From Lysobacteraceae bacterium (GTDB taxonomy: Bacteria > Bdellovibrionota > UBA1018 > JAGTJX01), in assembly GCA_023657465.1 (NCBI GenBank), contig JAGTJX010000003.1, positions 862,830 through 926,829 on the forward strand: a stretch of DNA of 64,000 nucleotides, given 5' to 3'. The notes beneath the pieces are model-generated. The model saw nothing but the letters and a program-made list of their open reading frames with translations, made no database searches and was not told where the DNA came from. The position numbers and the translations under genes are program-made. Positions 45,701-52,471 of this stretch are shown in pieces. Within the stretch, counting starts at the first letter, position 1. Each line of letters opens with the position of its first letter.

Positions 45701-45793
45701 TGCATCAGCCCGCGCATAAGGAAGTGGGAGCGCAATCGAGAGAGCGACTGTGGTAGCGACTACTTTTTTAACTACATTCAATTGGTTAAGCAT
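42767..45793 (-). CDS. Large secreted coiled-coil protein of unknown function
   Basis: 1008 residues with a signal peptide (TVALSIALPLPYARA). Residues 85-170 are extremely Lys/Glu/Asp-rich (KKECKDRNDKKNKESKDCQD; KENKENKKKQKEYTDKQ). The rest is mostly helical with about 20 cysteines spread along it (SCTNF, SCLGLDRCIE, CGDEAKTAIENLKK), consistent with a disulfide-stabilised periplasmic or surface rod. No enzymatic motif is seen. Flanked by dapF and, across a 250-bp gap, an ATPase gene on the other strand. Confidence 0.65.
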   Translation of the reverse strand: MLNQLNVVKKVVATTVALSIALPLPYARADANPLNAINKGQYFNPKDPMGAAANALLNPMSNSIKQYDSCFPAELRLQTRIYNPLIDPAVKATERMQEFQKKLEQNRKIFTETKPVKKECKDRNDKKNKESKDCQDEWARFDKENKENKKKQKEYTDKQIEQAKADMDLPDALNWDTLEINRDSQAAKRYSTETLLNKLETMASEDCLSFGIDQLPTPISCTNFNKTSYKNNLMRLIQIEKKALSCQKNHVKAIADVATCLTNKSASIQQNVQMLSGQFDAVYRQHADTLTVLDNHRKERKRVLDEVVVREILRGEGDGSNGKMYQMQKELNDLLTRRSGIWDKSADIKTKLMNLEQDTKNAKAFYEADVARTAINIFITRTKQLNDGSSPTLPAYYQSVMSRTNQSLSRQGEMQTRTVDIAGALSSVFGQVPDPASTAVGPSGNSGGLRTKADIKAAISARFGQMQFLLIGNSYKSLAQDMNAEIEECFQLANAKNSGPYLRRENAINGKDGIETKRLALLKEIQEGVADARSVFVKASNVLRLPKATPEQYGVDMNACLGNGSNIQAMINCFDTFKVYMYGLSQGNPQMASVFPVNSRFVPLQNLSALPPQTIATLGLSMKGSQPLKAQDSISCLGLDRCIEAIERYKNRLLTDINDLKSDHEKYTNAATQHIEGFGMQLSNMGNPALGLPSLQSATNDLNTKIASLQNELSSFGVSISTEIPLIPQAEWSPISGDNNPLNGFVQRPKDPISAVAGGTIDFRKNPFGALTKGTVDANKEISKKSGEINKYLTKMGEDEKKCGDEAKTAIENLKKTALERNGCLLLHGGQGDVSRAGLPLISSLDLLGENGSILHDLKKIINKQQAKDENSVFKNISGCSALMPQINPRSGFGEMAIMDDDTVKSKLKCIEDPKDNKKVKCFWDNVELSEDKVEILRISDIGRLFKDNVMLGVLAKFKECRDQLKLPSGDENCAEVNQSINAKVIEYHEKYKKLGSKAVSGSGVTTP

Positions 45794-45853
45794 GTGGCTC
45801 GATACCCCTTACCTTCAATCCTATCGGCATATTGGGAAAAAAAAAGAAGTTTC

Positions 45854-45868
45854 TGACTAAATTAGTCA
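45854..45868. repeat. Perfect 15-base palindrome
   Basis: TGACTAAATTAGTCA lies 61 bp upstream of the 1008-residue gene in an AT-rich region. It could be a dimeric regulator's operator. The rest of the 45793-46043 gap holds only promoter-like AT-rich DNA and the repeats listed next. Confidence 0.4.
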
Positions 45869-45993
45869 TTTATTAAAACAAACGACGATCTATTAAAAAA
45901 TAAGCGAAATCTAAGTCTTTTTGGACATAGATGTGTCGGAAGTGACCTGTGATAGACTTTAATGAGTGAAGATCACCGGACCATTTGTTCTCT

Positions 45994-46040
45994 AATGACA
46001 AAATAGTCTTGACTATTTATTCTTGTATGACAAAATAGTC
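45994..46040 (+). promoter_or_regulatory. Repeated operator-like motif before the ATPase gene
   Basis: ATGACAAAATAGTC occurs at 45994-46007 and 46027-46040, with an inverted GACTATTT at 46011-46018 between them. The second copy ends two bases before the ATG. ACAAAATAGTCGA recurs at 49360-49372, ten bases before the histidine-kinase start. Confidence 0.5.
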
Positions 46041-46042
46041 GA

Positions 46043-47176
46043 ATGCGGTATTTAGAGCCTTACATAAAAACTGACTTAGCCAATAAAATGGTCTTTCTAG
46101 GAGGACCTAGGCAATGCGGCAAAACAACCCTGGCAGAGACTCTCCTCAGCCAAACAACTGGACAGTACTTCAACTGGGATTCGAGCTCCCAACGAAAAGA
46201 CATCTTGGCTGAAAAGTGGTCTGATGACAAAAAACTCATAGTATTCGATGAACTCCATAAATATGGAAAATGGAAAAATTGGATCAAAGGCGTATACGAC
46301 ACCCAGAAGAATAAACATCAATTCATGGTTACGGGAAGCGCAAGACTAGATGTCTACAAACGAGGTGGGGACTCGCTCTTAGGCAGATATCACCACTGGA
46401 GACTACATCCTTTTTCACTCACAGAAATACCGAAAGGAATATCCAGACAAGATGCGTTTGCAAGACTCATGAAAGTAGGTGGATTCCCTGAGCCATTCTT
46501 AAATCCAGAGGAGAGAGAAGCGACTCGATGGAGAAGAGAGCGTGTGACACGGATTTTCAGAGAGGACATTCGTGATTTGGAGAATATTCGAGATCTATCT
46601 GCTATGGAGCTATTCATTGATGCGCTCAAAACTCGCGTAGGAACTCCTGTTGTTCTCTCAAACATTGCAGAAGATCTTCAAGTCTCCCCAAAAACACTCG
46701 CACGCTGGCTAGTCATACTAGAAAAAATGTATCTGATTTTCGTCGTTCGACCATTCACAGAAAAAATTCCACGCGCTATTCAAAAGCCACCAAAGGTCTT
46801 CTTTTTTGACAACGCAGATGTTGAGGGAGATGAAGGTGCAAAGTTTGAAAACTTTGTCGCCACGCATTTATTAAAAAAAATCCAGTTCTTAGAGGACTAC
46901 ACAGGCAATCATTATGAGCTAAAATACATCCGCGATAAAGAAGAGCGTGAAGTAGATCTCGCTATAGTGAAAAATAAAAAAATAGTCGAGCTCTATGAAG
47001 CAAAGTTATCAGACGGTGTGATTTCGAAGGGACTGAAGTATTACGCCGATCGATTGAACCCAAATTTAGCCGTTCAAATCCTAGGAACAGAACAAAAAGA
47101 GCTCCTCAAAGGAAAGATGCTACTCACAAGCGCACTAGAGCACTTTAATGAAAATTGGTTCACGAATGAACCGTAA
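46043..47176 (+). CDS. AAA ATPase with DUF4143 domain
   Basis: 377 residues of the widespread AAA_14/DUF4143 family. Walker A is GGPRQCGKTTLA (about 19-30), Walker B LIVFDELHKY, sensor-like FMVTGSARLDVY. The middle VGGFPEPF / FREDIRDLENI and a winged-helix segment (NIAEDLQVSPKTLARWLVILEKMYLI) follow. The C-terminal restriction-endonuclease-like core shows ELKYIRDKEEREVDLAIV and VELYEAKLS (D...ExK). Length is full. Cellular role of the family is unsettled. The operator-like repeats suggest its own regulation. Confidence 0.88.
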   Translation: MRYLEPYIKTDLANKMVFLGGPRQCGKTTLAETLLSQTTGQYFNWDSSSQRKDILAEKWSDDKKLIVFDELHKYGKWKNWIKGVYDTQKNKHQFMVTGSARLDVYKRGGDSLLGRYHHWRLHPFSLTEIPKGISRQDAFARLMKVGGFPEPFLNPEEREATRWRRERVTRIFREDIRDLENIRDLSAMELFIDALKTRVGTPVVLSNIAEDLQVSPKTLARWLVILEKMYLIFVVRPFTEKIPRAIQKPPKVFFFDNADVEGDEGAKFENFVATHLLKKIQFLEDYTGNHYELKYIRDKEEREVDLAIVKNKKIVELYEAKLSDGVISKGLKYYADRLNPNLAVQILGTEQKELLKGKMLLTSALEHFNENWFTNEP

Positions 47177-47179
47177 GAA

Positions 47180-48238
47180 CTAAGCTCTCTCGTTAGCTAC
47201 TTCGCGTGCCATCTCTATAATGTGATTCAACTGCGGAGCAGATGCCATCTCAAGTGGGTCAGCAAGCCCTATACCAGGAGTGAAAGCACCGGCAAGGAGT
47301 CTAGGACGAGCCTCTAAGTCATAGAAGAGCTCTTCCACAGTTCTACGCACGAGATGCTCACCGAAGTTGGTTACTTCAGTGTCTTCGTTCAAGAAGATCA
47401 CTCTACGAGTCTTACGAATAGAAGATGAGATCATCTCCCAGTCATAAGGCCAGAGGGTACGCATATCGATGACTTCTACTGAGATATTCTCACTCTTCAA
47501 CTGATCAGCGGCTTGGACAGCGAGAGGGAGCGTACGACCGTAAGTCACAATCGTCACATGCTCACCTTCACGTTGAATTTTGCCTTTGCCGATTTCTACT
47601 GTGTAATCGGTCAAACCTTCAGGCCATCTTGCCTTCCACTTGGATCTATCACCGAGTGGTGCATCGATTCTGTCTCGCAACTCTTTTTCGTTTTCTGGCT
47701 CACCTGGGATGAGTTCATCACCACGAACACGAAGGAGCGCCTTAGGCTTCAGAAACATTGTAGGATTAGGATCCTTCAAGCATGCAATCATGAGGCCATA
47801 AGCATCAATCGGGCTTGATGGCATGACGATTTTCCAACCAGGAATATGAGTCATCGTCGCATCGAATGAATGTGAGTGATAAATCGATCCGCGAATACCG
47901 CTACCGACTGGAGTCATTACGGTCATGGGGAAATTCCATTGGCCATTGGATGCCCAGCACATGTTGCCTGCGAGCTTCAGTAGATCGATTGTGTTGTAAA
48001 TGTAATCGCAGAACTGAATCTCAGCGACACAGCGAGAACCAGTCGATGCTAAACCCACAGCTGCACCGATGATTCCACGCTCATCGAGGGGAGAGTTCCA
48101 TGTCGTCTTCAAGCCTTGGGTCGCAGTGAAAACGCCACCCAATGGTGGACCTACATCCTCACCAAAAATATCAGTCACGCCTAATTTTGTTTCACCGTAG
48201 TGAAGGGCCATACGAATGGCCTGTGCCATGCTTGCCAT
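47180..48238 (-). CDS. 2-oxoacid dehydrogenase E1 component, beta subunit
   Basis: 352 residues. ThDP-dependent decarboxylase beta chain: VTDIFGEDVGPPLGGVF with the cofactor-contacting Glu, then PLDERGIIGAAVGLA, AEIQFCDYI, GSGIRGSIYHSHSFDA and PSSPIDAYGLM. The C-terminal transketolase domain has TIVTYGRTLPLAV and VIDMRTLWPYDW. It overlaps the alpha gene stop by one base. Substrate (pyruvate, acetoin or branched-chain acids) is undecided; the HSHSFDA motif is common to all. Confidence 0.92.
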   Translation of the reverse strand: MASMAQAIRMALHYGETKLGVTDIFGEDVGPPLGGVFTATQGLKTTWNSPLDERGIIGAAVGLASTGSRCVAEIQFCDYIYNTIDLLKLAGNMCWASNGQWNFPMTVMTPVGSGIRGSIYHSHSFDATMTHIPGWKIVMPSSPIDAYGLMIACLKDPNPTMFLKPKALLRVRGDELIPGEPENEKELRDRIDAPLGDRSKWKARWPEGLTDYTVEIGKGKIQREGEHVTIVTYGRTLPLAVQAADQLKSENISVEVIDMRTLWPYDWEMISSSIRKTRRVIFLNEDTEVTNFGEHLVRRTVEELFYDLEARPRLLAGAFTPGIGLADPLEMASAPQLNHIIEMAREVANERA

Positions 48239-49272
48239 TACCAGTACTTACCTTTCTGTCCGAAGTATGTGTAGTCATAGATGGTCGAAGGATCCGGCAT
48301 CGGCTCCTCACGAACTTGTTTTTGCATCTCAAGGAGATCAGCTGCTTTCTTCTCACGAAGCTCGTCCATCTCCTTACGAGAAAGAACACCTGCAGCTTCA
48401 AGCTTCTGCTCGAAGATCACAACAGGGTCTACTTCATTCGGTTGGAAGTTTGCGCCACTCGCAGAAGAGTGGCCATAGAGACGAGAAACACGAGACTCAA
48501 TGAAGTAAGGCTTACGCTCAGTGCGTACGTATTCCATCGCCTCTTTGATTGCGAACCAAGACTCTTCGACGTCGTTTCCGTTAATGACCTTGGCTTCAAT
48601 ATTGAATGCCTTCGCACGATCTGCAATGTGAGTTTCACCATGCTGTGTACTCGCTGGAGTAGAAATCCCATATTCATTGTTCGTGACTATGATGAGCATC
48701 GGGAGCTTTTGCTCTGGACGTGAAGACCAAATCAAACACGAAGCGAATTCTCCTTCAGCTGTACCTGCGTCTCCACCGTTCACGACCGTTATGCCCTTGC
48801 CACCGTGACGTTTGTGAGCAATGCCGCTACCGATGGCGGTTGCAAACTGTGTTTCGATTGTTGATGTGATCGGAAGTACATTCCATTTTCTGATGGAAGA
48901 GTGATTACAAAAATTGCGTCCGCCTGAGAATGGGTCAGTGACGGTGTTCTTCATCTGACGAATAAAATCGATTTGTTCAGCACCCATGGATAGCAAAATT
49001 CCGCTTGAACGGTAATGGAGATGCCAGAAGTCATAATCGAGGCCTTCACCTACATGACCTTGAAGACCCAGTGGAATATTGAACGCTTCTTCTCCTGGTC
49101 CGCCTAACCAAAAGTATCCTTCGTTCTGTTTGTACATTTTGATCATGCGCTCCTCAAGCATACGAGTCGTCAGCATGAGATCGTGGATCTTGATCAGCTG
49201 TTCTTGAGCTAGCTTGAACTTTACGTTGGTAAGATGCTTGCCACCGCTAGATGGCTTCACTTGAGTCTTCAT
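48238..49272 (-). CDS. 2-oxoacid dehydrogenase E1 component, alpha subunit
   Basis: 344 residues. The ThDP-binding motif is GGDAGTAEGEFASCLIWSS...IIVTNNEYGIS (the usual GDG is GDA). LGGPGEEAFNIPLGLQ and HLHYRSSGILLSMG form the N-terminal part, and SRVSRLYGHSSASGAN is the phosphorylation-loop region, closer to branched-chain than pyruvate enzymes. No E2 or E3 gene follows, so the complex must borrow them from elsewhere. Confidence 0.9.
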   Translation of the reverse strand: MKTQVKPSSGGKHLTNVKFKLAQEQLIKIHDLMLTTRMLEERMIKMYKQNEGYFWLGGPGEEAFNIPLGLQGHVGEGLDYDFWHLHYRSSGILLSMGAEQIDFIRQMKNTVTDPFSGGRNFCNHSSIRKWNVLPITSTIETQFATAIGSGIAHKRHGGKGITVVNGGDAGTAEGEFASCLIWSSRPEQKLPMLIIVTNNEYGISTPASTQHGETHIADRAKAFNIEAKVINGNDVEESWFAIKEAMEYVRTERKPYFIESRVSRLYGHSSASGANFQPNEVDPVVIFEQKLEAAGVLSRKEMDELREKKAADLLEMQKQVREEPMPDPSTIYDYTYFGQKGKYW

Positions 49273-49381
49273 ATCGCTCCAAACTTACTCATTTTATCGG
49301 CCGGTTCAAGCAGAGACTTAAACCAGGGAGCGTCAATTCAATGACTCTCTAGTTAATTTACAAAATAGTCGATAGTTCCCT

Positions 49382-50812
49382 GTGAAGTTACACTACAAGA
49401 TCGCCTTAGGCGTCACATTCATTCAGACCCTTTTCCTACTATTCTCTACTGTATTCAATGCTGAGCGCTTTAAAACCTCCATTCGTGAGGAGTTCGCGTC
49501 AAAAACCGACAGTAGAGCACAACTACTTGCTCTCAAAATTTCTCGTTTCATCGAAAAGAACGACATCCAAGCCGCCATCACAGTAGCCAAAAAATACCAA
49601 ACGGGCTCCCCCATTACATATGTCAAAGTCGTCAAAGGCAAAAATACTCTACTCGATATTCACACCACTCAGTTCGTACCCAGCGCGAGCGAATCAGAAG
49701 ATTTCTCTGAGTACTTAAAGAAAACTCAAAATGAGAGTAAAATCCTTGATGCCTACGCAGAAATCATAAACTCATCTGGGCAAACCATCGCTGAGCTTCA
49801 AATAGGAATGTCGTTCTACGAGCTTGATGAAACCATTTCAATATACTATCGCAGACAAATTCTTTTTTTATTTTTCCAAGTCATGCTGATGAACTCATTC
49901 GTGTGGCTACTCTCCTACCTTATCACTCGCAGACTCACTAGACTTGAAAAAGCATGTGAACAGGTGGGATCTGGCAACTTATCCATTGCATTCAAAGCAG
50001 ATACATCTCACGATGAAATCGGGTCACTCTCAAGAACATTTCAGAAAATGACCTTAGAACTACAAACTGCACTCCTAGAGAGAGATTCACAAAAAGAAAA
50101 AACACTATCCGCATCTAAGATGTCTTCTCTAGGTGAAATGGCTGGCGGAATCGCGCATGAGATCAATAATCCACTCACCATCATCATTGGGAAAATAGAA
50201 CTCATTGGAATTAAAGTTAAAAATGGATCGATCACACCAGAACAACTTGCAGTTGAGCTTTCCAAAATCCACGCCACTTGTCAGAGGATCGATAGAATCA
50301 TTCGCGGTCTGAGAAACTTCTCCCGTGATGGAGAACAGGATCCATTCGTTGAAAGCAACATCAAACAAATTTTCGATGATACCCTAGAACTCTGTCGTGC
50401 AAGATTCAATAACTTAGGTATTGATTTGAAAATCAGCGTTGATCCGATGATCACTGCTGAATGTCGAACGGTTCAGATCTCACAAATCATTCTCAATCTA
50501 CTCAATAACAGTATTCATGCTGTAGAGAATTTAGATAAAAAATGGATCACTCTAGAAGCTTCCGTCAAAGAAAACTCTATCATGATTGAGGTCACTGACT
50601 CAGGTTCTGGCATCCCCAAACACATTGCAGAAAAACTCAGTCAGCCTTTCTTCACTACAAAAGAAATAGGCAAAGGCACTGGACTAGGACTCAGCATCTC
50701 CCGCGGAATAGCAGAGCAACATGGTGGATCCCTCAAGCTAGACACAGAATGCAAAAACACGAGTTTTAAATTGTTAATACCAAAAAAGAGGAACATGAAA
50801 ATTGCGGCTTAA
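49382..50812 (+). CDS. Membrane sensor histidine kinase
   Basis: 476 residues from GTG 49382. One membrane helix at about 5-22, a periplasmic sensor (about 23-155), a second helix (FLFFQVMLMNSFVWLLSYLI, about 161-180), a HAMP linker, HisKA with the phospho-acceptor His259 in GEMAGGIAHEINNPL, and HATPase_c (N box LLNNSIHAV, G1 DSGSGIP, F box QPFFTTK, G2 GTGLGLSIS). No response regulator is adjacent. Convergent with a small phosphate-binding-like protein and a porin, which may provide ligand sensing. Confidence 0.93.
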   Translation: MKLHYKIALGVTFIQTLFLLFSTVFNAERFKTSIREEFASKTDSRAQLLALKISRFIEKNDIQAAITVAKKYQTGSPITYVKVVKGKNTLLDIHTTQFVPSASESEDFSEYLKKTQNESKILDAYAEIINSSGQTIAELQIGMSFYELDETISIYYRRQILFLFFQVMLMNSFVWLLSYLITRRLTRLEKACEQVGSGNLSIAFKADTSHDEIGSLSRTFQKMTLELQTALLERDSQKEKTLSASKMSSLGEMAGGIAHEINNPLTIIIGKIELIGIKVKNGSITPEQLAVELSKIHATCQRIDRIIRGLRNFSRDGEQDPFVESNIKQIFDDTLELCRARFNNLGIDLKISVDPMITAECRTVQISQIILNLLNNSIHAVENLDKKWITLEASVKENSIMIEVTDSGSGIPKHIAEKLSQPFFTTKEIGKGTGLGLSISRGIAEQHGGSLKLDTECKNTSFKLLIPKKRNMKIAA

Positions 50813-50832
50813 TTAACTTATGCTTCGCTGAA

Positions 50833-51258
50833 TCATTTCAACTGGAGAAGAACTTTTACTGAACTATCTACTTTTGATGATGAAATGTAACCAATCGCAT
50901 TCTGGCTCTCTGCAACCATACGCTTCATCTCATCTTCCGAGCTCACCACTTTTGGTGGTAAGCCTTTGCCCGTGAACATCAAATAAGACCAATGTGACTT
51001 CATCTCACTTGGGTTTTTGTCGACGAGTTTTTCATAGAGTTCATCACGAATATGATCGCCTTCAGATAAATCTAAGAGCTGTACGATCGGTCCTTGTGGA
51101 ATCTCTTTCTCTCTACCCAGAAAGATCTTAGAGAGAAAGCTTGAATTCACTTCGTAGTTGAAATTCTTATTCACAATCACCACAACATCACTCTGAGCAG
51201 CATTAATATTGATGATCTGTGTTTCAAATACAAGTAGAGCAAATAGTATTATTTTCAT
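50833..51258 (-). CDS. Small PstS-like periplasmic protein
   Basis: 141 residues with a signal peptide. QSDVVVIVNKNFNYEVNSSFLSKIFLGRE, a middle ELYEKLVDKNPSEMKSHWSYLMFTGKG and a final QNAIGYISSSKVD are the hallmarks of one-lobe relatives of phosphate-binding PstS. No transporter genes are near. In many bacteria such proteins are encoded beside a porin and a sensor kinase, as here. Confidence 0.75.
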   Translation of the reverse strand: MKIILFALLVFETQIININAAQSDVVVIVNKNFNYEVNSSFLSKIFLGREKEIPQGPIVQLLDLSEGDHIRDELYEKLVDKNPSEMKSHWSYLMFTGKGLPPKVVSSEDEMKRMVAESQNAIGYISSSKVDSSVKVLLQLK

Positions 51259-51273
51259 ATTCTTTCCTTTTCC

Positions 51274-52422
51274 TTAGAACACAAAATCCAAGCTCGTACT
51301 GACTACTTGAGCATTTTTTGACATGACAGCGTTGGTATTATTAGTTCTCACATAATCGTACTGAAGCTTCCATACCACGCTAGGACTGACTCTGTAGTTT
51401 ACACCACCACTGAGAGTGTACTGATTGTCCAGAGGAGATAAACTAGTCGTCGCAGTTGCAATAGTTGCAGGGTCAGGATCAGGCCAGCCTGTACCTAATA
51501 AATTACCTAACCAAGATCCACTCGCAAACGGCATCAACTCTCCGACGTGATAGCCCACAGTTAAATAAGCTGAGTTTGCAACGGCAAGGTAGTTTCCAGT
51601 GATGATTCTGCGAGCTGCCTCAGTCATGACCAAAAAGTTACCTATGTCAAATTTTCCTCCGATAGAAATCAATTGGCCTCTTTCAGAATTAAATAATGTC
51701 GAGGGAACTGTAATACTTCCAATAGGCATTGAAGGATAAATAGTCGATGCAGCCACAAGTGCATTAGCTGTACCATTAATCAGAGCATTCACATAAGAAG
51801 CTCGTAAGAGAACATGCTTGTCATCCGAGAGAGTAACATTCCCGCCGAAGGTTTCTGGCATGTTAACGTATGAAATCTTGGAATCATCAAATGACTTATC
51901 CTTATAGGTAGATGATCCACCCATCACTTCTATTCCTAAGCTCCAATCTCCCATCTGCTGAGTCCAAGCCACACTTAACCCGTCAAAAAATCTCAAAGGA
52001 TTAAGAATGTAGACTTCGTAGGGAAGCCTCACCCATGGATATGTGAGACCCACTTCGATCTGTTCAGAAAGCAACCAAGTAGGCGCAATCATTCTTCCAG
52101 CTCTAATATTGAATTGAGACGATGCATGAAGTCTGATGAAAAAGAACTGAGCGGTAATTGGCTCAAAAGAATTCGCTTTAGTAATAAATTGAGATGAAAT
52201 ATCCCATCGATCAGATAGTTTGGCGCTGACATTCAATCCGAAGCGACTGTCTCTTGCAAAAGTAGGTCTAGGACCTTCATTGCCAATATCATTCACAGAA
52301 AACTTGGAATCTGACTTCGCTACACCTGCAGTACCGAATCCATGCAATTGAACATCAACAGCAAGTACAGAGGCAGAACTCAGCATCAAAAGCATCGCTA
52401 AAGCAACTATTTGTTTTTTCAT
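51274..52422 (-). CDS. Porin-like outer-membrane protein
   Basis: 382 residues with a signal peptide (KKQIVALAMLLMLSSASVLA). The mature start VDVQLHGFGTAGVAKSD and repeated amphipathic strands (RWDISSQFITKA; FNIRAGRMIAPTWLLSEQ) end in STSLDFVF with C-terminal Phe. Fits a 16-stranded porin. It lies 15 bp upstream of the small PstS-like gene, forming a two-gene operon. Confidence 0.8.
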   Translation of the reverse strand: MKKQIVALAMLLMLSSASVLAVDVQLHGFGTAGVAKSDSKFSVNDIGNEGPRPTFARDSRFGLNVSAKLSDRWDISSQFITKANSFEPITAQFFFIRLHASSQFNIRAGRMIAPTWLLSEQIEVGLTYPWVRLPYEVYILNPLRFFDGLSVAWTQQMGDWSLGIEVMGGSSTYKDKSFDDSKISYVNMPETFGGNVTLSDDKHVLLRASYVNALINGTANALVAASTIYPSMPIGSITVPSTLFNSERGQLISIGGKFDIGNFLVMTEAARRIITGNYLAVANSAYLTVGYHVGELMPFASGSWLGNLLGTGWPDPDPATIATATTSLSPLDNQYTLSGGVNYRVSPSVVWKLQYDYVRTNNTNAVMSKNAQVVSTSLDFVF

Positions 52423-52471
52423 ATTTAGAAATTATGCAAACGAGTGATCGATTCTACAAGAAAATAAAACT

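Noticed and set aside
48142-48723. A 193-codon open frame on the plus strand
   Set aside because: It is antisense to the two intact E1 genes, has no ribosome-binding site and gives a low-complexity Leu/Arg-rich product. A shadow.
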